From the NCBI GenBank assembly GCA_001600615.1, contig BCKK01000001.1, positions 721,082-785,081 of the forward strand: a DNA stretch of 64,000 nucleotides, written 5' to 3'. The DNA comes from Dioszegia crocea. Its lineage: Eukaryota > Basidiomycota > Tremellomycetes > Tremellales > Bulleribasidiaceae. Each line of letters starts with the position of its first letter. Position 1 is the stretch's first letter. The translations under genes and the position numbers were made by a program. Under the pieces are notes generated by a model that saw only the letters and a list, made by a program, of their open reading frames with translations, was not told where the DNA came from and did not search any database. Positions 48,931-57,472 of this stretch are shown one piece after another.

Positions 48931-49918
48931 TCAAACCTTCAACAGTCGATAAAACTCATTTGCGACAGGTTCCCAGTCTGTAACCCCTTTCTTTGTGCTC
49001 TGCAGTCCCCAGGATCGGCTCAACGCTGCAGTGTATCTGAGGGGAAGGGATTCCAGCATAGACAAAGGCATCGCACCGACGTCCAGCCGACTGTACCCCG
49101 GCTTAGCTTCCGATAGCTTCGAAGTGGGAAAGCGGTATGGCTTCGGCTCTGGCCACTTCGATTCGGCAGCTTGAGCAAGAGCTCGCCGGCACATCAAGGG
49201 GTCGTCTAGAGCGATTGCGGATGCCACGAAGATGGGGAGGGCATTGCACTTGGGCGCAGCGAGAGCATCGCGCATCTTCAGTGTGACCTGCTCGAGCAGG
49301 ATATCGCATCGCAATCTTTTGCAGATATGGACCAGATTGCTGATGCGCCGCAAGAAGGAATCATCGAGTGGCCAGTAGAGATGTGGATCGAAGTCAGGGT
49401 TGCTTGCGCCAGCTGGCGAGCGGACAGGGATGGGGGCGAACCGAAGTGGACAACGGGTAATGAGAGTGAGGACATCCTCGATGGCTCCGCAGCTATCGCG
49501 AGGGAAGTGCATAGGCGAGATGAAACGGGAGGTGGCATGGAGTTGGCGCATTGCCGGACTAGGGAATCAGCTAAATTGCAAGTCGGCAAGTCAGGTCGAA
49601 ATCTCACCTAGCTGCGAGAAGATGATAGGAGTGTATCCTGAGACTGATCTCATCTCTGGTTATGATCTCAAAGTCTGCGCTGGGATCATTGTAGAGCCAC
49701 GATACCTCGCGCGTAGGGGGGCTCGGCTGCTAATAACCTGTGGGATCGGATGTGGGGGCGGGAGATGCACTCAGTCCGCGCTTAGGGCGTTTGGGAGGGG
49801 GTTCTGATGGGTTGGAATTCACTTCTGGGTCGCGATCACCGATGATGATTGACATGCAGTGTGCTTCGGAAGTCATTTCGGCCGGTGTGGGCCTGCCTAT
49901 GCGTCTATTGCGAGACAT
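48931..49918 (-). pseudogene. BTB/POZ-like paralog B (in-frame TAG)
   Basis: Same two-exon layout as paralog A: exon 1 49918-49608, intron 49 nt, exon 2 49558-48931. Both exon lengths keep the family phase (3n+2 and 3n+1). Exon 1 has an NLS-like cluster (PPPKRPKRG), then a TAG stop at codon 63 (49730-49732). Beyond it, in the same frame, it continues with TREVSWLYNDPSADFEIITR and SLRIHSYHLLAAS, the BTB-like start. Exon 2 is open to the end: GAIEDVLTLITRCPL, IFVASAIALDDPLMCRRALA, SRLDVGAMPLSMLESLPLRY and WEPVANEFYRLLKV. No GT/AG pair removes the stop without breaking frame. Either a recent nonsense mutation, a base-calling error, or translation starting downstream. Confidence 0.6.
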
Positions 49919-50538
49919 CTGAGGAAAACTGCAAGAAGAGGATGAAAGCAAAGTAGCAAAGAGTCGGAATTGGTCGGCCGGTCGCGTCGGGGGCTGGTCG
50001 CGTTATGTCCCGCACAATCGATGTGCGCAGACTCCTCTCTTGAACAAGTAGGGCTAAAACTCACAGCTCTTACCAGACAAGCTTAGTGCCTAGCTGCAGC
50101 CTGCGGCGGTCGGATGCTTTAATGCATACTGTCCATCATATATCACCAGTACACCACTACGAACAGCTAAAGAAGGCCTGCCGCCTCATCGTCCATCCGC
50201 GGTCTTCCACTCCCCAGCCCACCGCCCGCCCCACAGCGAGACCGCCTGATCAACGATGACTTGACTATGGTAGTCGTAGGGCGAAGAGGAATAGACCGGT
50301 AGGGGCATGTCGAGATGGTATGGATGAGGCGGAAACAGATGAGGGCATCAGCCGCAAAGAGCGATTGGGCGAATGTGGAGCTATAACACCCGGCTGCATA
50401 AGCGGTGGTTGGAGTTTAGACGAGAGGGTAATAGGAGGTGGGTTCGATGATCGAGATCACTCGACTAGGCTGGGTTAAGGGTGTGGCGAGGTGGATAATG
50501 TACATGTGAGCCGATTTGTGCCTTTGGCGAATGAGTAT
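49919..50538. other. intergenic between paralogs C and B
   Basis: About 620 nt. No gene or repeat recognised. It must hold the promoter of B and the 3' end of C. The sequence is C-rich near 50210-50240 (possible leader). Confidence 0.4.
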
Positions 50539-51647
50539 TTATGTCTGGGGAACCTGCAACGTCAGTTCCGCTTCATAGCGACGGATACCGCCGACAGAAA
50601 GCAGAGAGCTTACGGGGGTCTCAGTGATCAGTCGGTAATACTCATCCGCAACTTTGTCCCAATCTCCTTTATTTCCTTCCTGATTTTTGCCTCGAAGTCG
50701 ATACGCTCGCCCCAATGCCGCCAGAGTCCTGGCAGGAAACAACGCCCTCATTGTCATCGACATAGCCGTGACGTCAAGTGTGCTCTGCGCCGTCTCGCAG
50801 CGATCCAAGTCTGTGTTGCCGACACCCGGAACAGATGCAGAGGCACTCCACTTGATTTTCGCAGCGGCCGGGAGAGCCTGTCGGGATAGGTCATGGTCCT
50901 CGAGTGCGACAGCACATGCAAAGACGATGTGGTTCCTTATGGCACCATCATCGATGGCATTGCGTAGCATCGCTGATACTCGCTCCTTGAGAAAGTCGCA
51001 CTTCCAACGAGCGCAGATCTCGACTAAACGATCGGTGCGATGAACCCATGAGTAGCCGTCGATTTTCCAGGCAAGAGGGCGGCGAGACATGAGGGAAAGA
51101 ATGTCTTCGATGGTATTGGAAGGGTCGGACCGTAAGTAAAGAGGGGAGATCATTCGATTGGCGTCGTGAAGTTCTTGGAAGAACGGGCTTGATGGATGTC
51201 AGCATTTCCACAAGCTTCCGAGTGGGCCTGTAATCTGACTTACCTATGTGAAAGAAGATGATACGATTGTATCCTGTGACTGATCCCTCCCTTCGAGATG
51301 ATCTCAAAGTCCGCCTTCTCGTCACTGAACAGCTCAGAGACCCTTCTGCCCGGTGCTTGAACATTCGCCGCGACATCCGCCGCCTGAGCCTGAGCCGCAG
51401 CCTCCACCTCGATCAGAATTGCAGGCCTCAGCCGCTTCGGTATAATTTCAACGTCATCGTCATCACTGAGAGCATCGAGGGCCCGCTTCGGGCGCGAGCC
51501 GGATGCCTCAGCTTCGGGGGCGACGAGAACTTCGCTCGCGCGGCTAGTACTGTTGCGAGTCTGGCGATCGGCAACCATGGGCGATTCCTGCTTGATTGCC
51601 TTGCCGAGAGGAAGCTCGCCGATGATGCTGCGACTATGCTGAGACAT
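50539..51647 (-). CDS. BTB/POZ-like paralog C (intact, three exons)
   Basis: The most complete family member: exons 51647-51244, 51187-50614 and 50553-50539 give 330 aa, with introns of 56 and 60 nt. The N-terminal 115 residues are disordered, with basic and acidic runs (RPKRALDALSDDDDVEIIPK) and an Ala/Gln stretch. The BTB-like domain reads EKADFEIISKGGISHRIQSY, then HLLSHSPFFQELHD across the intron. Next are NTIEDILSLMSRRPLAWKI, IVFACAVALEDHDLSRQALP and STLDVTAMSMTMRALFPART, then GDWDKVADEYYRLITETP. A last 15-nt exon adds VPQT. This C-terminal intron is shared with D and E but not A or B. A motif upstream (51730-51751) is also found before paralog E. Function unknown; a transcription or ubiquitin-adaptor role would be a guess. 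Confidence 0.75.
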
Positions 51648-51729
51648 AAATCACTGTATATATTATATGAAGGGGATGCGAAGGAAGTGCAAAGGAAAGC
51701 AGACCTGAAATACGTATATCGGACTCGAG

Positions 51730-51751
51730 ATAACGCCGTAAATCTCCGGCT
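51730..51751 (-). promoter_or_regulatory. 22-nt motif shared by the upstream regions of paralogs C and E
   Basis: On the + strand, ATAACGCCGTAAATCTCCGG followed by CT, 83 nt upstream of the C start codon. The same sequence with one change (T to C at position 10) is at 55265-55286, 144 nt upstream of the E start. Not found upstream of A, B or D by eye. Either a conserved promoter element or a duplicated leader. Confidence 0.55.
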
Positions 51752-51887
51752 AGAAGTTGACACCGGTTCATTTGGGTGACGGACCATCATATGATCATAG
51801 CGCTTCAGCCTACCTCAGCTGCTCCTCTCAGCTTGGGAATGGGTGGCCTACATTCATGATCTGATTCTCACCGCCTACATCTGACTC

Positions 51888-51977
51888 TAGCAATGCTGGT
51901 CCAGCGTCTGGACATGCTTTGGCAGCGCAGAATAGCAATGCTGGTCCAGCGTCTGGACATGCTTTGGCAGCGCAGAA
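51888..51977 (+). repeat. perfect 45-bp tandem duplication
   Basis: Two identical 45-bp units (51888-51932 and 51933-51977), starting TAGCAATGCTGGTCCAGCG. It lies about 240 nt upstream of paralog C on the same side as its promoter. 45 is a multiple of three and the unit is open in one + frame, but no gene is supported there. Confidence 0.95.
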
Positions 51978-52356
51978 AGACTAGGAAGAATCACCATGTC
52001 CAGTCTGATCGCATGTACCATCATCTGCACTTCTGCCTTGGCGCATCTCCTAATGCCCGGACTTGTCGCAGTGCTAATGCTCCTCAGCTGCGCGAGAAGA
52101 TTTCAAGATCGGTTCAGTGGGTAGTAAGCCAGCGCGAGTCATAGGAAGGTGATACGCGGTCGACGTTTCTGCATATTGCTAACGGAATAATGACAGGGTC
52201 TGGGGATCAAGACCGATAGGACAGTGGGACAGACTCGGCCAGAAATGCGGGGGGACAGTGTCAGAGTCGAGCGAGACATCAAGGGCGCGCGATATTGGAT
52301 ACGCAAGAGATGAGGCGGAGGAGGCTGGGGGAATAGCTGTTGAAGGTATAGAGGTT

Positions 52357-53373
52357 TCATGCCGAGGGCACTGGCACGGATGCAGGAATGCCTGCCGCGG
52401 CAGGGACTGGCGCAGGAGGAGCTGGCGCGGATGGTTTGGGTGCCTGTCGTTCGTCAGCGGTGAGGGTTAAATTATAGCTGAACAGCAGAAAGACTCGACT
52501 CACCGGCTTTTCAGTCATCAACTTGAAATATTCATCCGCCACCCTTGTCCACTCGCCCTGCGCTCCCTTCTTGCTGCCCCGCAAGCGAAATGCACGCGAA
52601 AGGGCTATCACCGCCCTAGTAGGAACCAGATCCACCAGCCAGGCTGGCATAGCTGCGGGGTCCAATGTGCTTTGCCCAGCCTCTTCCCTATCCATAGAAG
52701 TGGCAATCCCGTCCGGTAAAGATCCACCCCATACCACGCAGGCACCGACCGGAAACGCCATTCGGCACGTGTCATGGTCTTCGATTACTGCAGCGACCCA
52801 GAAGACGATGTAAGGCCTACAGGTCGAGCTGGTGATTGCGTTCCGCAACATTGGAGATAAGCGTTCGAGTCGAGTAGAGGTATACATTCGAAATCCTTGC
52901 AGAGCGAGACTAGTCGCTTTACGCGATGGACTGCACTCATGTGGTCGAGTGGAAAGGTCAGAGGGCGCCGCGTCATGATAGACAGGAGATCTTCGACAGC
53001 CAAAGATGCGTGCGTGGAAACGTAGGGTGTTGTCAATTCTCCTTGGTCCTGCAATTTCTGAAAAATTGCACTGCGCTTTGTCAGCCCGACACATGTCATC
53101 AGAGTGAGTCAGAGTAACCACTGAACCCATAGGCGAGACCTACCAATTTGCTAGGAGATGATATGACCGGATTTGAAAACACAAATCGTCCTTTGCGATG
53201 ATCTCAAAGTCCGCCAGTGGATCGCGGAAATGTAGAGAGTATGTCCTCGGCGCCGGTTCCGCTACCGGGACAGCCACCTCTTCTGGCACCTTTTTCTTCC
53301 CTCCCGCCTTCCCTCGCTTCGCTGGAGCCTCAGAGTCGTCACCGCCTCTATTCAATGGTCGTTTTTGTCCCAT
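52357..53373 (-). pseudogene. BTB/POZ-like paralog D (5-bp duplication frameshift)
   Basis: Three-exon layout as in C and E: exon 1 53373-53144, exon 2 53070-52504, then a last exon after GTGAGT...ACGACAG. The BTB-like start is LADFEIIAKDDLCFQIRSYH, then LLANCAIFQKLQDQ. VEDLLSIMTRRPLTFPLDH and VHRVKRLVSLCKDFEC follow, then the frame breaks. Past the break, MLRNAITSSTCRPYIVFWVA, VIEDHDTCRMAFP, TLDPAAMPAWLVDLVPTR and WTRVADEYFKLMTEKP are in a second frame. The break is at a duplicated TCGAG (52865-52869 and 52870-52874, + strand). Exon 2 is 567 nt; without 5 nt it would be 562 nt, exactly as in paralog E. The final exon gives an Ala/Pro-rich tail ending VPVPSA. The start is uncertain: ATG 53373 is used here, but upstream ATG 53482 gives an N terminus like that of C in another frame. 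Confidence 0.62.
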
Positions 53374-53482
53374 TAGGCGTCGCGGGAGATGAAGGGGCCG
53401 CCAGGCTGTTGCGTGTTTTGCGAGGGGGTGCCATATCTCGTTCTTGCTTGACTGCAACTTCGACAGATGGCTGATTGGGCAT

Positions 53483-54024
53483 GCCAATGGGATATCCTCA
53501 ACGAATGGAAATGACGCGGAGGGGTGGGAGGGCGAGAGCGAAGGGGAACGAGATGGATAGAGGCAACGCGAAAAATCCGCAGAAAGGTAAATTTGAATTC
53601 GCCGCTAGCCCGACGCGTCGACGCGTCGGGAGGTCCAGGCATATAGGTCCAGGTTTCATCAGCGATCGATAGCGAAGGGATGTTTAGTGATAGGCTAGGA
53701 TGATGTGCATATACGTACACAGACGAGCCGAACAAGCTAGCTTCAGATGAGCGCTTTGTATAGCAGGGATGTTCCTTATACATCGATACCATAGACCTAG
53801 CAATCCAGACTCAGAGCTATATCTACAAGGCGCTACCGGGAGTTTGATGGTCATCAGGCGGGTCGAATGCATGAGCTGGACGATAGGCCCGGCCAAAACT
53901 GACCAAAGGCGCATATGGACAGTCGGGGAATTCCAGTGTCAATGGCGTCGATGGCGACCGAAATTTGTAATGACGGGTTACGGATCGTGGCGAGTGGCAA
54001 AGAGGCAAAGAATACCAGACAAGC
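53483..54024. other. intergenic between paralogs E and D
   Basis: About 540 nt. It contains the 22-bp palindrome at 53609-53630. The rest holds nothing recognisable. Confidence 0.5.
53609..53630. promoter_or_regulatory. 22-bp perfect palindrome with two ACGCGT boxes, upstream of paralog D
   Basis: The sequence from 53609 to 53630 equals its own reverse complement (half-site CCCGACGCGTC). It contains ACGCGT twice, which is the MluI cell-cycle box bound by MBF (Mbp1/Swi6) in ascomycete yeasts. It is 127 nt upstream of ATG 53482 and 236 nt upstream of ATG 53373. Function is inferred. Confidence 0.5.
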
Positions 54025-55121
54025 TCATTCCTCCCAACCGGATGCCTGTGCCGAATCAGCCATGGCTCCAAGCGATAAACTCTCAGGCAAACTTACAGGC
54101 TGCTTCATCATCAGCCTGTAAAACTCCTCCGCAACCTTCTCCCAATCCCCATTGCCTCCAGTCTTGTAACGACCCCGGAATTGATACGCCCTCCCCAGCG
54201 CCGCCATATATTTGACAGGCAGGCGCTTCAAGCATTGACGCGGCATCGTAGCCACATCAAGCTTACTACACCCGGGTACACCTTTCATCATCGCCAAGCG
54301 TCCGTTCGCTTTTGAGCTGCTGCGCCAGATGAGCGTAGCAGTAGAGGGGATGACGCGCCGACAGGTTTCGCGATCGTCGATGGTTACTGCCGCCCAGAAG
54401 ATGTACCATGGCAGGTGTTCTGGCTTACCGATGGCGTCTCGGAGTCGATGGGAGATGGAGTCGAGGAGGAAGAAGCACTGCAGGCGCCTTGCTAGTTGCG
54501 CCAGAAGCAGAAAGCGATCGTAGTACTGCTGGTCGAAAGTCGAGCAGAACTCGCGGCGGGTCATAAGGGATAGGAGGTCTTCGATAGTCTCGGCTTTGGC
54601 GGCGAGTGTGTATGGTGATGTGAACGCCTCTCGGTCGTGGAGATCGCGAAAGAACGGACCGATCACGTCAGCGTAGATCGAGCCAGACCGTGTATGAAAG
54701 CTTACCTAGCCGCCAATAGATGGTATGCTGGGATCCTGATGCTCACTCCATCCTCCGAGAAAATCTCAAAGTCTGCCTTTGGATCTGCAAAGAACGAAGA
54801 AACCTTCCGCTCGGGAATAACCTCCACCCCCGCTTCCACCTTCACAGGCCGATCCTCTTCATCCTCCTTTCTCTCCGTTCCTTCCTCGCTATCAGATGAA
54901 CCGACCGAAATAGGAGAGGACATTATACGATTCCGCTTCGCCTTCTTCGAGACTGTCGGGAGGATGGCAATGTCATCTTCATCGATATGATGTTTGATGG
55001 CGATTTGCGTGGAGCTTGTTCTCGCCATGCCCAAGCGAGTCTGTCGGCGAGCTTGGGAATCGCTGCCGTTCTGTTCGGATGAAGCCGAGGCTACTGTTTC
55101 AGGTGCGATGTTCTCGGACAT
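54025..55121 (-). CDS. BTB/POZ-like paralog E (splice acceptor lost, possible pseudogene)
   Basis: Three exons by family alignment: 55121-54706, 54658-54097 and 54045-54025; 332 aa if spliced. The N terminus is disordered with a basic run (SKKAKRNRIMSS) and an acidic run (EEGTERKEDEEDRP). BTB-like part: PKADFEIFSEDGVSIRIPAY, then HLLAA at the exon end. Exon 2 has PFFRDLHDREAFTSPYTLAA, TIEDLLSLMTRREFCSTFD, FFLLDSISHRLRDAIGKPE, IFWAAVTIDDRETCRRVIPS, SKLDVATMPRQCLKRLPVKY and GDWEKVAEEFYRLMMKQP. The first intron has a good GTAAGC donor and a GCTGAC branch site, but the acceptor at 54659-54660 reads GG on the coding strand, and no nearby AG restores frame. Unspliced, the frame stops at once (TAA, 54702-54704). 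The second intron is canonical. The open exon 2 (187 codons) argues that any loss was recent. Confidence 0.6.
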
Positions 55122-55635
55122 CAGAGACCAGAGTGATGGAGTCCGATGATGAATCACCAGTACCAAGAGGCTGACGAGAATGAGGCTGAGGGAAGGTTGA
55201 ATAAGTTGAGTCACCCAAATCTGAAACACGAAGGCATGCGGGGTCTCCACGTTTCAACTTCGCTATAACGCCGCAAATCTCCGGCTCTTTTGATGCAGAA
55301 TGTCACAGAACGTTAGCTGCGATGTCCATTCTCCTCCCGCTATCCGTTTCTATCAGCTAGCTGGGCTCTCAGTCTCTAGTCAAGGTCAGGACGGCAGTAC
55401 AGCTGACGTGCAGTTGCGTTGAGATCGTCTGATGAATATGCTTGTTAATACCATGCTCGAGGCTCAACTGAAACTCTCCAAGGCTGTTTCGAAGGCACGA
55501 TGCATGGGTCAATTACACAGAAGCTATGTCCAATATAATCAACCCCTGACCGCAATGTCCTTGCTGGTGGTATTGTCCTAACTCTCCTGACTCGCCTCCA
55601 CCGCTCGCTCCGACTGGCTAGGCCTCGCGTGCAGC
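55122..55635. other. intergenic, paralog E to ferritin-like gene 2
   Basis: About 510 nt between two minus-strand genes. It holds the second copy of the shared 22-nt motif (55265-55286) and the 3' region of the ferritin-like gene. No other feature seen. Confidence 0.5.
55265..55286 (-). promoter_or_regulatory. 22-nt motif shared with paralog C, copy before paralog E
   Basis: ATAACGCCGCAAATCTCCGG followed by CT on the + strand, 21 of 22 positions equal to 51730-51751. It is 144 nt upstream of the start of E. Confidence 0.55.
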
Positions 55636-56677
55636 TTAGGCACCGAAGGGGTTCTGGAAGCCAGTGTTGGACTGCATGAAGTTGAAGGGGGTGTTGACGA
55701 CGGCGGGACCAGCGACGGTGTTGTCGGCTACAGAAGTCAGCGAGGTTCAAGATTCAAGAGAGGAACTAGACTTACTGGTCACAGACGCAGCATCGGCAGC
55801 GTTGGTGAGGATGATGTAGGAGAAGCCCTGGATACCCTCGGGCAGGGTGACCTTGCCGTCGGTGTAGGGCAAGAATGCCGAGCCGAGGCCGTTGTACACC
55901 ACGGCACTGACGGTGCCGGAGCTGGTGGAGGAGGACTTGGCGTAGGTGAGGGCGATGGGCTTGCCGGGTTCACCAGCGCCGACGGGGAGTCCCGAGGCGA
56001 AAGCAAGGGGGCTAGACGCCTTGACGGGGAGGGAAGGGCCAGCGGGGCACTCTTTGATGAGCTGCGCGGCGAGGGTGTAGACCATGTTGAGGCCAAGGGG
56101 AGTGTCGTATGGGCCACTGTGAAGTCAGTGCTGATACTGTACGATGGATAGAGATCACTCACGTCCAGTCGGCCTGAGTCAAAACAGGGCCGGAGAAGAA
56201 GCCCTGGTGACGGGCTTCAACAGCGAGGATGGAGCCCGCGACGGTGGCGTAGAGGGGGTCCGAGATGTACTGGTTGGCCCCAATGTATGCCGAGACACCA
56301 ATGTTCTCGAGGAAAGACGAGAAGCTGATGAAGGTCTTCACATCGGTGAGGGGGAAGGCGTAGGTGCAGGCCGGAACGGTCTGGTTTCCGAGCGCGGCAC
56401 TGAGGAGTTTGACGTGGGAAGTCTCGTGCTGCGAGATCTGCTGCACGCGACCACGGACCCAGTCGGGGAAGCCGGCCTTGGCAAAGTCGTCGGCGGAGAA
56501 TTTATCAAGGGCCTCCTTGTAGTAGGCAGCCTCGAGGTGCTCGAGGGTGAGAGCGTACTGAAGGACCTGGAGATCCGAGGGACCACCAGCAGCCTGGCGC
56601 TTGAAGGGGTTTGAGACGACGGGGTTGGCAACGGCGGCGCAGGCGGCGGCGAGGGAGGCGAGGGCGAGGAGCTTCAT
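55636..56677 (-). CDS. secreted ferritin-like domain protein (Rds1-like), copy 2
   Basis: Close paralog of the gene at 32.4 kb, in the opposite orientation. Exons 56677-56163, 56116-55776 and 55727-55636 give 315 aa. Exons 2 and 3 have exactly the same lengths as in copy 1 (341 and 92 nt), and the introns are at the same codons. Signal peptide MKLLALASLAAACAAVANP; KR site at NPFKRQ; metal-site blocks LEHLEAAYYKEALDKF, QQISQHETSHVKLL and ILAVEARHQGFF are all kept. Copy 1 and 2 differ mainly at the mature N terminus (GGPSD versus AVTD), in the Ser-rich loop and near the C terminus (NFMQSNTGFQNPFGA versus DAFQSNPGYLNPFGA). Codons are again strongly C-ending. Role unknown; relatives respond to starvation and stress. 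Confidence 0.88.
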
Positions 56678-57472
56678 TGTGAGTGTTGTTTGGGTGGGGT
56701 GTGAGGTGGGTGGGTGGTTGTCGAAGGGGTATGAGGTGAGAAAGCTGTGGTGTCGAGCGGGGGAGGCGGTGGTGGTCGAGTGGGGAAGCGGGGAGTGGGG
56801 CCGTGGAGGTGGATGGAGGGAGAGTTGGAGAGGTGTTGCTGTAGGGGATGAGAAATAGGATTCAAGGCAGATGAGCTTTCCTTATATATCTCTCTAGGCC
56901 ACCTCGATCGTCATCTGGCTCGTACCAGTCCTAGTGATAAACACCGTACGAGACCCAACTGAGACACAATGACGGCAATCTTGGGCCGGGTACGGTCAGC
57001 CTTAATCTAATCTGGGCCTTAGTGGTCCTGGGCGAGAGTGTCAGACAAGCCCGGAAACACTAGCTGTTGACTGAGATCTGAAATTGGGCCGAATGAGTCA
57101 GGATCAGCGGACGATCTGATGCCTTATTGCGAATCCAGCTGGCGAAGTCCCGACCCGGCCGGTGTGTACAGACATCGAACGACTGGATGCGTCTGGGGTA
57201 ATGGGGATGAGACATCTGAAGTTGTGATATGCATCCGATCCGGCCGTGTGAATGTAGAACGACACCTTCCAAAGGTCGAATGGCGATTTCCTTGCGCGAA
57301 GAAATTTCCACTTTCGGCGATTGAAGCCATCTTGAATGAGCGCTTGTGCCCATCGAGCGTGCCTTTGTTCAACTATAATATATAATACTGAGGTCACCAG
57401 CTGGCCTGTGCACTTGCACCGGTAGAGGCGTATTCGTACAGTGATCTCGATGCGCCTGCCTCAAAATGTCAA
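56678..57472. other. intergenic, promoter of ferritin-like gene 2
   Basis: About 795 nt. A purine-rich stretch (56700-56850; pyrimidine-rich on the gene's strand) is the likely leader, and TATATA at 56883-56888 the likely TATA box. The part from 57000 to 57470 contains overlapping frames below 100 codons on both strands with no domain. Confidence 0.5.
56883..56888 (-). promoter_or_regulatory. TATA box of ferritin-like gene 2
   Basis: TATATA, about 206 nt upstream of the start codon at 56677 and separated from it by a long CT-rich leader. Corresponds to the element of copy 1 at 32277. Confidence 0.45.

Larger units (their letters stand above)
51648..52356. other. intergenic between paralogs D and C, with repeats
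   Basis: About 710 nt. It holds the conserved 22-nt motif (51730-51751) near the start of C and a perfect 45-bp tandem duplication (51888-51977). No further gene recognised. Confidence 0.6.
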
